From an uncultured Coriobacteriaceae bacterium (GTDB lineage: Bacteria; Actinomycetota; Coriobacteriia; Coriobacteriales; Atopobiaceae): a DNA stretch of 50,127 nt. Position numbers and translations under genes: made by a program. Location: NCBI GenBank assembly GCA_902793465.1, contig CADBDT010000014.1:1-50127 (forward strand), given 5' to 3'. Shown in pieces: positions 17,541-27,420 of this stretch; the first letter of the stretch is position 1, and each line of letters begins with the position of its first letter. The notes beneath the pieces were generated by a model. The model ran no database searches. It was not told the origin of the DNA and saw nothing but the letters and a program-made list of their open reading frames with translations.

Positions 17541-19347
17541 CGTCTACCTTAAGCACGGCAAGGAACGCCTCTTGTGGAATGTCCACCTTGCCGATGGACT
17601 TCATGCGCTTCTTGCCTTCCTTCTGCTTTTCCAGCAGCTTGCGCTTTCGTGATATGTCGCCACCGTAGCACTTGGCAAGCACGTCCTTGCGATGCGCCTT
17701 TACCGTGGACCGGCTTATTATCTTGTTGCCAATGGCGCCCTGGATGGGAACCTCAAACTGCTGCCTTGGTATAATTTCCTTGAGCTTGTCACAAAGGCCG
17801 CGACCCAAGGTATAGGCTTTGTCCTTGTGCACAATAAACGATAGCGCGTCAACTTCTTCGCCCGACAGCAGGATGTCGAGCTTTACCAAGTCGGACTGCC
17901 TGTAGTCTGCAAACTCGTAGTCGAGCGAAGCATAGCCCTTGGTACGGCTCTTTAGCTGGTCAAAGAAGTCCAGAATGAGCTCGGCAAGAGGTATATCGAA
18001 GTGCATTTCTACGCTCTTGTCCGAAAGGTACACCATGTCGGTGGAAATACCTCTATGGTCAATGAGCAGTTGCATAACCGCACCAACGTAGTCGGGGGGC
18101 ACTATTACCGTTGCCTTGAGATAGGGCTCCTCAATATGCTCGATGTTTTCGGGCTTAGGAAGGTCTTGTGGGCTCGTAACCTCGATCATGGTGCCGTCGG
18201 TCTTGTATACGTGGTAGTCCACCGAAGGGCTTGTGGCAATAAGGTCCAGATCGAACTCTCGCTCCAAGCGCTCCTTTATTACCTCCATGTGCAGGAGTCC
18301 CAAGAACCCAACGCGGAAGCCAAAGCCAAGGGCAACGCTGGTCTCTGGCTCCCATACAAGCGACGGATCGTTTACCTTGAGCTTTTCCAATGCGTCGCGA
18401 AGGTTCTCGTAGTACTTGTTGTCTATGGGAAATATTCCGGTAAACACCATGGGCTTAGCCTCATGGTACCCGGGACAGGGCTCGGCGCAGGGGTTCTGCT
18501 CGAGCGTAATGGTATCGCCCGTCTTTACCAGGGCGGGATCCTTAAGACCCGTGACCACGTACCCAACCTCGCCCATGGCAAGCTCGTCGAGCGGCTGCTC
18601 CAACGGGCGCTTTACCCCCACTTCCTCGCAGAGGAACGGCTGGTTGGCAGCCATCATAACCATACGCATGCCAGCGCGGATGCTGCCGTCGAACACCCTT
18701 ACGGTTGCAACCACCCCTCGGTATGCGTCAAAGTATGAATCCAGGATGAGTGCCTTGGTAGGTGCGCTGGCATCCCCTTCGGGCGGGGACACCAAATATA
18801 CGATGCTCTCCAAGAGGTCGTGTATGCCCTCTCCCGTCTTTCCACTTACGCATACGGCGTCGTCTGCAGGCAGGGCGAGCACCTCTTCTATCTCCTCGCG
18901 CACACGTTCTGGTTCCGCGGAAGGCAAGTCGATCTTGTTTATTGCGGGAACTATGTCCAGGTTTGCATTCATGGCAAGAAGGGCGTTGGAAACCGTCTGA
19001 GCTTCTACGCCCTGCGTTGCGTCTACCACCAGAACCGCACCTTCGCACGCTGCAAGCGAACGCGACACCTCGTAGGTAAAGTCCACGTGTCCGGGGGTGT
19101 CTATAAGATTGAACTGGTATTGGTTGCCATCGTCTGCATCGTACATAACGCGGACGGCGTTTGACTTAATGGTAATCCCGCGCTCCTGCTCTATGTCCAT
19201 GGAATCGAGCAGTTGCTTGGTCATGTCGCGCGCAGCAACCGTGTGGGTTAGCTCCAAAATGCGGTCCGATATAGTGGACTTGCCGTGGTCTATGTGGGCC
19301 ACAATGGAGAAGTTACGTATGAGTGAAGTATCTGTTTTCGTTGACAT
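17533..19347 (-). CDS. lepA: Elongation factor 4 (LepA)
   Basis: A 604-residue translational GTPase. G1 is AHIDHGKST, the DTPGHVDF and NKID motifs are present, and the characteristic LepA C-terminal domain ends in [23 protein letters not shown]. LepA back-translocates or remodels ribosomes and has a role in 30S assembly. ATG 19347 gives the usual [24 protein letters not shown] start; there is no Shine-Dalgarno sequence, but a TATTAT box ends 8 nt upstream (see the promoter entry). It is the first gene of the lepA-dus-hemW unit. Confidence 0.95.
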   Translation of the reverse strand: MSTKTDTSLIRNFSIVAHIDHGKSTISDRILELTHTVAARDMTKQLLDSMDIEQERGITIKSNAVRVMYDADDGNQYQFNLIDTPGHVDFTYEVSRSLAACEGAVLVVDATQGVEAQTVSNALLAMNANLDIVPAINKIDLPSAEPERVREEIEEVLALPADDAVCVSGKTGEGIHDLLESIVYLVSPPEGDASAPTKALILDSYFDAYRGVVATVRVFDGSIRAGMRMVMMAANQPFLCEEVGVKRPLEQPLDELAMGEVGYVVTGLKDPALVKTGDTITLEQNPCAEPCPGYHEAKPMVFTGIFPIDNKYYENLRDALEKLKVNDPSLVWEPETSVALGFGFRVGFLGLLHMEVIKERLEREFDLDLIATSPSVDYHVYKTDGTMIEVTSPQDLPKPENIEHIEEPYLKATVIVPPDYVGAVMQLLIDHRGISTDMVYLSDKSVEMHFDIPLAELILDFFDQLKSRTKGYASLDYEFADYRQSDLVKLDILLSGEEVDALSFIVHKDKAYTLGRGLCDKLKEIIPRQQFEVPIQGAIGNKIISRSTVKAHRKDVLAKCYGGDISRKRKLLEKQKEGKKRMKSIGKVDIPQEAFLAVLKVDDE

Positions 19348-19354
19348 GTAAAAG

Positions 19355-19360
19355 ATAATA
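19355..19360 (-). promoter_or_regulatory. Possible -10 box for a leaderless lepA transcript
   Basis: The minus strand reads TATTAT, then CTTTTAC, then the lepA ATG. With the normal 7-nt distance from the -10 box, transcription would begin at the A of the start codon. The -35 region at 17 nt (ACACCA) is weak. The missing ribosome site makes a leaderless mRNA plausible. Confidence 0.35.
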
Positions 19361-19393
19361 GCGGAATTTGCGAACAATGGTGTAAGAACATGC

Positions 19394-19399
19394 TATACT
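19394..19399 (+). promoter_or_regulatory. Extended -10 promoter for rpsT
   Basis: TATACT is preceded by TG and one base (TGCTATACT), an extended -10 element, about 73 bases before the rpsT start. No good -35 is seen at 16-18 nt, which is usual for extended -10 promoters. It diverges from the lepA start. Confidence 0.5.
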
Positions 19400-19472
19400 C
19401 ACCGAGTTGACCTCAATTGCAACCGTGTCTCAGCATAGAGGCCTCAATGTACATGACCGAAAGGGAAAGCAC

Positions 19473-19736
19473 GTGGCAAACATTAAGTCTCAGAAGAAGC
19501 GTATCCGTACCGCCGAGAAGGCTCGCGTCCGCAATCGCGCGGTGCGCTCCGAACTCAAAACCTACGTAAAGAAGGTTCACGTAGCCGTGGAGGAGGGCGA
19601 CAAGGAGGGCGCGCAGGCAGCTGCAAACGTTGCATGCCGCAAGCTCGACAAGGCCGCATCCAAGGGCATCATCCACAAGAACCAGGCCGCAAAGCGCAAG
19701 AGCGGTGTTCAGATGCTCGTAAACGGCATGGAGTAA
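19473..19736 (+). CDS. rpsT: Ribosomal protein S20
   Basis: An 87-residue, strongly basic helical protein ([20 protein letters not shown] at the start, [12 protein letters not shown] near the end), full-length S20. It binds 16S rRNA in the 30S subunit. The open frame extends upstream to 19407, but GTG 19473 with AAAGGG upstream gives the standard N-terminus and is chosen. The gene sits alone on the plus strand, diverging from lepA and converging on holA, a common arrangement. Confidence 0.95.
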   Translation: MANIKSQKKRIRTAEKARVRNRAVRSELKTYVKKVHVAVEEGDKEGAQAAANVACRKLDKAASKGIIHKNQAAKRKSGVQMLVNGME

Positions 19737-19767
19737 GCAGACATTCTGTTTATTTTGCTTCGCAAAC

Positions 19768-19808
19768 GGCGGGGATGCGCTTATGAGTGCATCCCCGCCT
19801 TACTTTAT
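19768..19808 (+). terminator. Rho-independent terminator of rpsT
   Basis: An 11-bp stem (GGCGGGGATGC with GCATCCCCGCC, 19768-19799) and a 10-nt loop are followed by TTACTTTAT. It lies 31 bases after the rpsT stop and slightly overlaps the end of holA on the other strand. Confidence 0.75.
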
Positions 19809-20764
19809 CGCTGCGAAATGTACAACACCAAATCCACGAAGGTCGTACTCGCATCTGCCCCAGACTTTAGCGACCTCTCGCAATCCGCGCACTTAGCAAG
19901 GCACCGCGAAAGGCGATCGGTAGAAAACCGTCTTGCCGACTGAACAACAGAGCGCACCTGCCACGCCTGACGCCCCAACTCCTTAGCGATCCCCGCGGCA
20001 TTGCCACGATCTATGAGCGAACGAGCACACACAAGCTCGCGAATCCGCCTGGTAACAAGGCTAAGGAGTGCAAGGTGCGAGGGATTCTGCATGTGCCGGT
20101 ACAACTCGAGCGCGCGCGTTGCATTTCCGGCAGATATAGCATCCAAAAACTCCCATGGCTTTACCTCTGCGGTACGGGCAACACAGGACTCCACGTCTGC
20201 AAGCGTTATGCGACCTGCGTTCTGGCACGCGTCCTTAAGCGTGTCGAGCTGACGATCGAGCATTACGGTATCTTCGCCAACCCTGCTTATGAGCTCGCGA
20301 GCAGCACTCGCGTCCATGGAGAGGCCCTTGGCGGCGGCATGCTTTATAACGTAGGCGGGAAGCTCGCGCGCCTTAAGGGGTGCACACTTAATGACCGAGC
20401 TCTTCCCCATTCTGTCAACTGCCTTGTACAGCCGCGTGTTTGCCGCAAGTGCAGTGGCAACAAGGCAGAGTACGCACTCGGGGTTAGGGTTCTCTAGGTA
20501 CGAGATTATGGTTTCGGATACAGCCTTTGGCAGGCGGTTGGCATCGTGTATGAGCACGAGCCTAAATCCGTCTCCCACTGGCAGCGTGTTAAGGGATATG
20601 GCAACGTCCGTAGGGTTTAGGTCGGGTGCCGCCGTGCGCTCGTCTATGTTAAACGCCGCAAACCCCTCGTCCACTCGCGCCTTTAGGCGCGAAACCGCCG
20701 TCTCTCGCTTAAGCTGATCCTCTCCCACAACAAGGTATGCGGGGAGCAGTTTGTTCTGCCTCAT
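19805..20764 (-). CDS. holA: DNA polymerase III delta subunit
   Basis: A 319-residue protein of HolA type. It has an N-terminal AAA-like domain (LLPAYLVVGEDQLKRE ... LVLIHDANRL), the middle lid (SMDASAARELISRVGEDTVML) and a C-terminal collar domain. It opens the beta clamp in the clamp loader. It is co-directional with the DUF4012 gene, which ends 32 bases downstream of... the holA start side, i.e. holA follows it on the minus strand. No strong ribosome site precedes ATG 20764. Confidence 0.88.
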   Translation of the reverse strand: MRQNKLLPAYLVVGEDQLKRETAVSRLKARVDEGFAAFNIDERTAAPDLNPTDVAISLNTLPVGDGFRLVLIHDANRLPKAVSETIISYLENPNPECVLCLVATALAANTRLYKAVDRMGKSSVIKCAPLKARELPAYVIKHAAAKGLSMDASAARELISRVGEDTVMLDRQLDTLKDACQNAGRITLADVESCVARTAEVKPWEFLDAISAGNATRALELYRHMQNPSHLALLSLVTRRIRELVCARSLIDRGNAAGIAKELGRQAWQVRSVVQSARRFSTDRLSRCLAKCADCERSLKSGADASTTFVDLVLYISQR

Positions 20765-20796
20765 GTGACGCGCTTTCTAAAGAGTGTGGCCTATCG

Positions 20797-22686
20797 CTAT
20801 TTTTTCTTTACGCTTTCCAAGTCGATCTTCTTGTTCCAGTAGGCAATATCCTCGGGCATTGTAGGCGTCTTTCTCACCTTTAGATCCTCCTCAGCCTCAG
20901 GAGAAGTAATAACGGTACAAGTAATCACCACGCGCTCCAATGAGTCTATGCGTGTATCCAAGCCAAATACCTGAAGACCCTGGTACGTCGCTTCAAAAGG
21001 TGTTGCCTCGGGCGGTTGAGATCTATTATTCTCACGCGAAACGGTAAAATCTTCTATTTTTCCGCCTTCCGGTGCCATAATCCTAATCTCCTCAACGAGA
21101 TCGAACATGCTACGCCCTGGAATGGCTACGAGCATATATTGTGGAGCTTGCTCGTACTTGCTTGCATCACAATTGTTTGTAACGGTAATACGCGCATTGT
21201 ATGACCGCGAACCGTCTTCGTTGAGCTTTGATTCGCCTAATTCCGTATTGATGCTAAGGAAAAATGAGCACTTAGATACGCTCGAATCGCTTACATATGT
21301 ACCGAGCACTGGCTTCGTAGGATCATGGCTTAGCGTTCCCGCAATTTTAGACTCTTTGAGTGCCGACTCAGTCATCTCATCTCGAACCCATACAAGGAGC
21401 CTTTCCTCGTCAGCCGCTTTGGAAATCGCCTCAATTAGTTTTGTTCCATCTAAGTTCTCTAAGTCACCCAATAATTTAGAGAGGGTCTTCTTCGCTACTT
21501 CAGAATAGAATTCATCGCACTTGCTTGGCTCCCACCAGAACAGACACTGATTCAGCAGTATCGCAGCAGTATTGTTGCCGTCGAGCACAACACCGTCCTT
21601 GGTTTCTATTCCCCCAACTGCGCCAAGAAGATACTGCAGGAATACGGGGTCAACACCAATAACGCCATCCACCTCAAGTTCTTGATATAGGTTCCATGTA
21701 TTGAAGTAGAGTTGTCCAACACGTGAGAAATCTGGAATTATATTAAAGTCCCCCAAATGTGTGTCGCATCTCTCGCCAAACGCCCGTATCTCTTCTTCGG
21801 TCGCGCCAGCTGAATGCCCCTGATGACCAAGCAACTGCGTAAGCGGGCTAAAGTCATCAATTTTCATCTTTCCATTATCAACGGTCATAACACCCAAAGC
21901 ACCAACAAAGCCTCCGATGGCATGAATCTCTGCGGTGTTTTGTGCAAGCACTAAATAGTGCTTGGGCTCACCATCAGCACCTAAGAGGCCAGGTAGATAT
22001 GTAAAAAGCGGACGCATGCGATTTACGGCTTCGTCTGCGGCAACAATGGTCTCTGTAATGTTATCCATTGCACTACGTATTGGGCCAATATTAGCCTTTG
22101 GCATGCTCTTTACAGCACCAGCCGCTCTATCAAGCGCCGGTAGAGCCTCATCGATTGCTCGCAGGATACCGGGAAGTGCTTTCGCGTTAATTGAATTGTC
22201 TTTAATTAGTTCACCCAACGCCATTATGTTGCCGCTTCCCGCCATTGGTTTGAGGGCATTGTCGGAAAAGTCGGTAAGGATAATAGATAGCGTCCTAACG
22301 TCATCCACGTCTTGGCCAACAAAGGGAAGCCGCGATGCGAACTCCCATAGCGGCTGGTTAAGTTCGTCCTGCAGGTCCTTTGCTGAGTCACTCACCTTGT
22401 TTGCAGATGCCATGAGCTTTTGAGAGTCTCCGTCTTTTGCGGCAGACAAGAACTCCTTTGCACCGTTTACAGCAGCAGAAGCCCTACCTCCCATATTTAC
22501 GGCAGATACCGAAAAAGCAACAACAAAGATACCAATAACAAGAATAATGGCGGTAATCGATATGCCAAATACCAGTCCAAGTTTGCTCCCGTGCGGGAAC
22601 AACGAAGCACGTACATTGCAGGGCTCTCCTGCAGCGTAAGGATTTGTGTCTCTGCGATCACTGCTACGTGTATAGTTGGATGCCAC
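20797..22686 (-). CDS. DUF4012 membrane protein
   Basis: A 629-residue protein with a short polar N-terminus, one membrane helix (about residues 37-64) and a large extracytoplasmic part. The family signature is LVLAQNTAEIHAIGGFVGALGVMTVDNGK. DUF4012 proteins are often found near polysaccharide or surface genes in actinobacteria, but their role is not established. The start GTG 22686 is chosen because AAGGAGG lies 5 nt upstream; a longer frame from 22776 would add 30 residues and has no such site. Here it stands between comEC and holA. The next 157 bases upstream hold a single family 2 palindrome. Confidence 0.8.
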   Translation of the reverse strand: MASNYTRSSDRRDTNPYAAGEPCNVRASLFPHGSKLGLVFGISITAIILVIGIFVVAFSVSAVNMGGRASAAVNGAKEFLSAAKDGDSQKLMASANKVSDSAKDLQDELNQPLWEFASRLPFVGQDVDDVRTLSIILTDFSDNALKPMAGSGNIMALGELIKDNSINAKALPGILRAIDEALPALDRAAGAVKSMPKANIGPIRSAMDNITETIVAADEAVNRMRPLFTYLPGLLGADGEPKHYLVLAQNTAEIHAIGGFVGALGVMTVDNGKMKIDDFSPLTQLLGHQGHSAGATEEEIRAFGERCDTHLGDFNIIPDFSRVGQLYFNTWNLYQELEVDGVIGVDPVFLQYLLGAVGGIETKDGVVLDGNNTAAILLNQCLFWWEPSKCDEFYSEVAKKTLSKLLGDLENLDGTKLIEAISKAADEERLLVWVRDEMTESALKESKIAGTLSHDPTKPVLGTYVSDSSVSKCSFFLSINTELGESKLNEDGSRSYNARITVTNNCDASKYEQAPQYMLVAIPGRSMFDLVEEIRIMAPEGGKIEDFTVSRENNRSQPPEATPFEATYQGLQVFGLDTRIDSLERVVITCTVITSPEAEEDLKVRKTPTMPEDIAYWNKKIDLESVKKK

Positions 22687-22817
22687 AAGGCCCTCCTTGA
22701 CGTCCGCAAACCATTTGAAACTTAAACTTTGCGAACTAACAGTATGCCACAACTTCCCTGCCAACCATCCAGCCACTGCGTATTTGCGTCATATGACTAC
22801 ATGCTTGGCTGCTGCGA

Positions 22818-22830
22818 GGGGATACTCCCC
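22818..22830. repeat. Family 2 element, single palindrome
   Basis: One copy of GGGGATACTCCCC, followed by TGCGGGCACG, lies 14 bases after the comEC stop on the minus strand. There is no second inverted copy nearby, so this is a single unit of the family that occurs as head-to-head pairs at 26249, 27421, 38551 and 44622. Confidence 0.7.
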
Positions 22831-22843
22831 TGCGGGCACGCCT

Positions 22844-25216
22844 TCAAAAACCACTCACACACTGGGTTCGTATGTTTGGGCCTGCATCCCCTGGGCATAT
22901 TTCTACGTCACCCGTATCCTTTGTGCAAAGAAACAGCGAGCCCGCGTCCTCAAGCGCTGTAACGCATTCCTTGTTTGGATGGCCATATGCATTGCCCTCG
23001 CCAGCGCTCGCCACACTAATTTCTGGGTCGAGCCTACGTGCCTGCTCTTGTGTGATAGACACCGCACTTCCATGGTGGCCGACCTTTAAAAAATCCACGT
23101 CACCGACCTTACCCAACTCTATTATGCGCCCCGTCTCGACTTTTTCGGCATCTCCGGTTAGAAGACCGCTAAGGTATTTGTTGCCTTTGCTGTATGAAAG
23201 CACAAGCTCAAGCGAGTCTTCGTTCTCCTTTCCGTCTACGGCCTTCTGCGGCCACACGACCTTTAGAGTAAAACCAGAGACGCACATTGTGTCGTTGGGA
23301 TCCAGCTCTTCAACATTTCCATTTGCTGCCTCCGCTACAGCATTGCGAAGCTCTTCGGGCATATGCGGGCTTACTCCCCTAGCAACATACACCTTATTGC
23401 AGCCCAGCCCACGTGAAAGGGACCCCAACCCTGCATAATGGTCGGCATGAAGGTGAGTAAGTATGACGGCGTCAATATGCAAGACGTTGTTTCGTGCCAG
23501 GGCATCTGCAACCGATGCGTCTGGTCCCGTGTCTATGAGCACGGCCGCCTCCCCCTCCTGTACAAGAATCGCATCGCCTTGCCCGACGTCGAGCACACAT
23601 ACGCGCGCAGGCGCAAAGTATCGTGCCCTAACAAAAAGGCATGCGAAAATACACGCAGCCCCAACCACCGGCAACAGTATTCGCTTTCGACTCACTCGTG
23701 GCCACACAATAAGTAGTACAGTTACTCCAACCAGCACGAACGTTGCAATTATCTGGCCATAGTCAGATACATCCAACGAGGCAAACGGCAAAGAAGAGCA
23801 TGCGTCCGCCACATGCAATACCGCCTTGCTCAACATGTCGCATACTGTCAGCAGTACCGTTCGAACAATTGGAACTTCGCAAAAGGCGCAAAGTAGTACG
23901 CCAATTCCAACAAGAGCGGTAAAGGGCACTGTTACGAGCGCATTTACAACGGGACCAACGAGCGAAACGGTTCCAAACGTGTCTGCGACAACAGGTAACG
24001 TTGCCGCCAATGCCACCATCGAGGCGGAGATTGAGTTCATCAGAACGTCGGAAATACCCTTAATGGCACGACGCAACCGCTTTGGAAAGACCTTTGGTGG
24101 GGTGTGTACGCCCACTAGAACCGAAACCAGGTATGTGGCATAGGGAGAAAACAAGCACAGTCCCGTTACGGACAGCACAGAGAGTACGAATCCGGGCTGA
24201 CCAGAGGCAGTTGGATCTAAGAGAACCAGCAACAGGCCAGCCACACATACACTCGAGAGCGCATGAGAGCGCCTGCCCAGCACTGTTGCCAGCAAGGCGG
24301 CACACGTCATGATCCAAGACCGCACGGCAGATACTGGCGCCCCACAAAAGAGCACGAACGCGCCGCTTGCTGCCAAAAGAACGCCCACCCGCGTTCGTGG
24401 GCGAGTTTTACATGTCTTCAAAACGGCTCCGAACACGGCAACCACAATGGAAAGATGGCTGCCAGACACAGCCGCCAAATGCGATATCCCACAGGCGGAG
24501 AACTTCTTGTCGAGTCCAAAGCGTGTTAGCCCGCTCTTATAGCCGCAAACGCACCCCGCAAGCAATGCGCGGTACTCGCTTGCCTCGGGATCAATCGTTT
24601 TGAGCAGCCTGGCTCGTAGCCCAATGATCATGCCCTGCAGGCCTGTTGGGGGCGTAACGTCAAGCACGCTCACTGCACGCACCCTGCCCCACACTCCCTG
24701 CATGCGAGAAGACCTCCCCCAATCGTCATCCGAGTTTGGAGAGAACCTACCAACGCACCGAACAATCGACCCTACGCAGTATTGTTCGGAAGAAGAGAGC
24801 CACACGTCGCCCTTTGCGCCGCTGCCAGTTGTTACGGTTGCCTTGCACCTGTATACGTCTTCTCTCTTTGTTGGTTCGGTTACCACTTTGAGGCGCCATG
24901 ACGAAACAGGCGTTGATTGCGCCGCGTTTACAAAGTCCTCCGCATACACGAGCGCGAGTGATGCAAGGCACAAGCCCACCAGTATGGAAATGCCCACGAC
25001 CAGAGTCGTGCTCATCGTTATACGACGCATAACTCGCAGGCCAATTGCCACGACCACCATTAACGTGCCTGCCGCAAGCACTATGCGGCCCCTTGTACCT
25101 CCAATCCAGGCATCCCCGCTTTCCAGGACAAGGCGACACATTACGATTATTGCAAGCAGCGAATATGCGGAAGGCGGTATTGCCGGCCTTCTTGGCCGTT
25201 CGATGCCCCTATACAC
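22844..25216 (-). CDS. comEC: Competence channel protein ComEC/Rec2
   Basis: A 790-residue protein with N-terminal membrane helices and a DUF4131-like OB segment, the Competence domain (LLAGCVCGYKSGL ... HLAAVSGSHLSIV), and a C-terminal metallo-beta-lactamase-like domain with VGQGDAILV, the metal motif THLHADHYAG, LTGDAE and VGHHGS. ComEC is the membrane channel for single-stranded DNA uptake and its C-terminal domain probably degrades one strand. All metal-site residues appear intact. The start is GTG 25216, inside the end of comEA (8-base overlap). Confidence 0.93.
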   Translation of the reverse strand: MYRGIERPRRPAIPPSAYSLLAIIVMCRLVLESGDAWIGGTRGRIVLAAGTLMVVVAIGLRVMRRITMSTTLVVGISILVGLCLASLALVYAEDFVNAAQSTPVSSWRLKVVTEPTKREDVYRCKATVTTGSGAKGDVWLSSSEQYCVGSIVRCVGRFSPNSDDDWGRSSRMQGVWGRVRAVSVLDVTPPTGLQGMIIGLRARLLKTIDPEASEYRALLAGCVCGYKSGLTRFGLDKKFSACGISHLAAVSGSHLSIVVAVFGAVLKTCKTRPRTRVGVLLAASGAFVLFCGAPVSAVRSWIMTCAALLATVLGRRSHALSSVCVAGLLLVLLDPTASGQPGFVLSVLSVTGLCLFSPYATYLVSVLVGVHTPPKVFPKRLRRAIKGISDVLMNSISASMVALAATLPVVADTFGTVSLVGPVVNALVTVPFTALVGIGVLLCAFCEVPIVRTVLLTVCDMLSKAVLHVADACSSLPFASLDVSDYGQIIATFVLVGVTVLLIVWPRVSRKRILLPVVGAACIFACLFVRARYFAPARVCVLDVGQGDAILVQEGEAAVLIDTGPDASVADALARNNVLHIDAVILTHLHADHYAGLGSLSRGLGCNKVYVARGVSPHMPEELRNAVAEAANGNVEELDPNDTMCVSGFTLKVVWPQKAVDGKENEDSLELVLSYSKGNKYLSGLLTGDAEKVETGRIIELGKVGDVDFLKVGHHGSAVSITQEQARRLDPEISVASAGEGNAYGHPNKECVTALEDAGSLFLCTKDTGDVEICPGDAGPNIRTQCVSGF

Positions 25217-25946
25217 AGATCTTGTCCCTTATCTTCTCGAACTTCTTTTCCCCTATGCCCGAGACGCGCATGAGGTCCTCTACTGAGCCAAAGGGCCCGT
25301 TGCTTTCCCGGTCCTTGACTATTGCAGCAGAGGTAGCCTCGCCTATACCCGCAAGCGTTTGCAGCTCTTCTGCAGCTGCCGTGTTTATGTTTATTCGCGA
25401 GTCGGACGCCGAGACGTCCTGAGTTCCAGCAGTTGGCTGCATCTCCGTATTATTAGCCTGAGATCCTGTGTCCTCGTTGGCCTGTGGCGTGCGCTCCCCG
25501 ACCTTGGACACATATACCTTTTGACCGTCCGCAACTGGCGATGCGAGGTTGAGCGAATACGTGTCCGCTTCGCTTGTGAGTCCCCCAGCTGCCGTAACGG
25601 CATCGTTTATTCGGGGGTTGTTGCCCTTGAGGGCATATACTCCAGGGCTAGCAACCGCTCCGTCCACATGCACCAGCACTTCGTTTGCCCTCTGCTGCTC
25701 CTTTGTGGATTGTGCGGTGCCTTTGTTAGAGCCCTGGGCCTCCTCTAATATTGTCGAGCTTTCGCTCGAACCTTTATGTCGCTCTACGGTAACCTGTCCG
25801 GACGACGCCATTCTAAGGACGCCAAGTACAGCCACGAGTACCACAAGCACTATGCATGCAGCCGCTGCGCCTTTTGCTCCCCTAAGCCCATAGCGACGCG
25901 CGAGCATCCTTGCCCGTATGCGTAAGCTTCCCTCCTTTTGCGCCAT
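25209..25946 (-). CDS. comEA: Competence DNA receptor ComEA
   Basis: A 245-residue membrane-anchored protein: a basic N-terminus, one membrane helix (about 30-50), a Ser/Thr/Gln linker, a SLBB domain (VLVHVDGAVASPGVYAL ... GQKVYV) and a C-terminal helix-hairpin-helix pair (ININTAAAEELQTLAGIG and LMRVSGIGEKKFEKI). It binds incoming double-stranded DNA and passes it to ComEC. ATG 25946 has a G-rich site upstream; ATG 25970 has none. Only comEA and comEC are present, so natural competence is possible but not demonstrated. Confidence 0.92.
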   Translation of the reverse strand: MAQKEGSLRIRARMLARRYGLRGAKGAAAACIVLVVLVAVLGVLRMASSGQVTVERHKGSSESSTILEEAQGSNKGTAQSTKEQQRANEVLVHVDGAVASPGVYALKGNNPRINDAVTAAGGLTSEADTYSLNLASPVADGQKVYVSKVGERTPQANEDTGSQANNTEMQPTAGTQDVSASDSRININTAAAEELQTLAGIGEATSAAIVKDRESNGPFGSVEDLMRVSGIGEKKFEKIRDKICV

Positions 25947-26248
25947 GACATCACCCCCTGCGTATAGCATGACACGCAGAGGTTTAGGACAAGGCGACGC
26001 TTCTATTTATATATTTATGTCGCAGGAACGTTGTGCATATGTTGCAGATAGCTCCCGAGATATTGCGTATGACCAGCTCATGCACCATGCATACATTGCG
26101 TTTACTTGCAGAATTGGAATGGAGGTCCTGTGAATGCACGGCGTATGTGCAGGAAAGATTTTTTGTTATGCAAAGTGGCGGAGAATTGATGGACGCCCGT
26201 TTGGGGCACTCCCAACGAGAGGCTGTTAAAAACACGCACGGTGGTGCG

Positions 26249-26354
26249 TGGCGACTAAGGGGATACTCCCCACAGCGTACGTCGCGGATTGCCCATTCAT
26301 AAAGAAGCAGGGTACTCGCGACGTGCACTGCGGGGAGTATCCCCTTAGTCGCCA
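26249..26354. repeat. Family 2 paired hairpin (GGGGATACTCCCC sub-type)
   Basis: This lies in the 435-base gap 25947-26381, which otherwise shows only AT-rich DNA (26004-26020) and no gene. The arms TGGCGACTAAGGGG... and ...CCCCTTAGTCGCCA enclose inverted GGGGATACTCCCC and GGGGAGTATCCCC units and an inner GTACGTCGCG/CGCGACGT pair. The middle loop is about 37 nt. A small 5-bp hairpin (26235-26248) precedes it. It lies 27 bases after the stop codon of the carboxypeptidase gene. Confidence 0.8.
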
Positions 26355-26381
26355 CAATACGTTGTTCGCAACTATTCTGCG

Positions 26382-27329
26382 CTAGTTTGTCTCCCCCAGG
26401 TACTCCTCGAGGACCTGGCCAGACTCGTATATCTCTTTGGCTGCTTCCTCGCCAACATAGCGGAAGTGCCAGTTCTCGTTCTTTGTGCCCGTAATGCTCT
26501 CTTTGCCTTCGGGGTAGCGCTGTATGAACCCGTACTTGTGGCCATTCTCGCGCAGCCACGTTTGAATGGGAGCATTGTAGGTCTCGTCGAAGTTAATGGA
26601 GCAAATGTCTGCCGCAAGCCCCAGCTCATGCTCCGAGGTGCCGGGTATGGCCACGCTCTCGCCCGTGAGCTTCTTTGCCTCTTCCGCCGAATAGCCCTGC
26701 TGCAGATAGTCGTTGTAGAACTGATCCCAGATTGCCTGCTGTTCCTCGTGGGAGCGATACGCCTGGTTTACAAACACGTCGTCGTACCCAGCCGCGCGGC
26801 AGTCGCTTATCATCTGTTTGAACTGCTTTGCAATGCGGGCGTCTACGTACTTTCCGTCGTCGACTTCCTCGAGCTCCACCTTCCAGTCGCTTGGCAGTGG
26901 GTGCGTCTTGTTTACCAGCGTGAGCTCCCATGAAGACTTGTCCACACTGCTGGACGTATTGCTACCAGAGCCTGCGCCCTCGGAAGACGACGTGTCGGAA
27001 GATGCAGGACCCTCTGTGCCCTGCGTCGATGCGGCCTGGGCCTGGGTGCTCTGCCCCTGCGATGAAGATCCCTGCGCTCCCCTACATTGAGTAAGGAACA
27101 GCACGACCCCAACTACTATTGCAACAACCACAACCAGTATTATTGCAACAACGGGACCTTTGCCACCAGAAGGGTTCTGCTGGGGGCGGGCATGTTGCGC
27201 CGAAGCGTGCGCAGGGCGCGGGCGCGGGTTTGCGCCTGCTCGTTGCGCGGCATTGCTCTGGGTTCTCCTTGTTGCCTGCTTGCGCGGCCTCTCTCGGTTG
27301 TTGCCTCGGGCGTCCGGACGTTGTGCCAT
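26382..27329 (-). CDS. M15B D-Ala-D-Ala carboxypeptidase (VanY/DdcY-like)
   Basis: A 315-residue protein with a very basic cytoplasmic N-terminus (about 60 residues), one membrane helix (GPVVAIILVVVVAIVVGVVLF), a Ser/Thr-rich wall-spanning linker and a C-terminal VanY domain. Zinc-site motifs are present: SEHELGLAAD and ENWHFRYVG, preceded by QAYRSHEEQ. It trims the terminal D-Ala of peptidoglycan stem peptides. No vanHAX-type genes are nearby, so a housekeeping wall role is more likely than resistance. ATG 27329 is preferred because GAGGAAG lies 7 nt upstream. Confidence 0.88.
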   Translation of the reverse strand: MAQRPDARGNNRERPRKQATRRTQSNAAQRAGANPRPRPAHASAQHARPQQNPSGGKGPVVAIILVVVVAIVVGVVLFLTQCRGAQGSSSQGQSTQAQAASTQGTEGPASSDTSSSEGAGSGSNTSSSVDKSSWELTLVNKTHPLPSDWKVELEEVDDGKYVDARIAKQFKQMISDCRAAGYDDVFVNQAYRSHEEQQAIWDQFYNDYLQQGYSAEEAKKLTGESVAIPGTSEHELGLAADICSINFDETYNAPIQTWLRENGHKYGFIQRYPEGKESITGTKNENWHFRYVGEEAAKEIYESGQVLEEYLGETN

Positions 27330-27420
27330 GGCAATTCTTCCTCTCGCGAACGAAGGGTAATACACGATGCTCATCGATGCCCTATAGTAGCAGAAAGTGC
27401 GTCACGCATGATAAAGCTCT

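Noticed and set aside
25984..26559. A 191-codon minus-strand frame in the gap before comEA
   Set aside because: Half of it overlaps the carboxypeptidase gene in another frame and it runs through a hairpin element; no domain or good start is seen.
26382..27329. VanY-like protein as a vancomycin resistance gene
   Set aside because: No vanR/S, vanH, ligase or vanX gene is nearby; the family is common as an ordinary wall-trimming enzyme.
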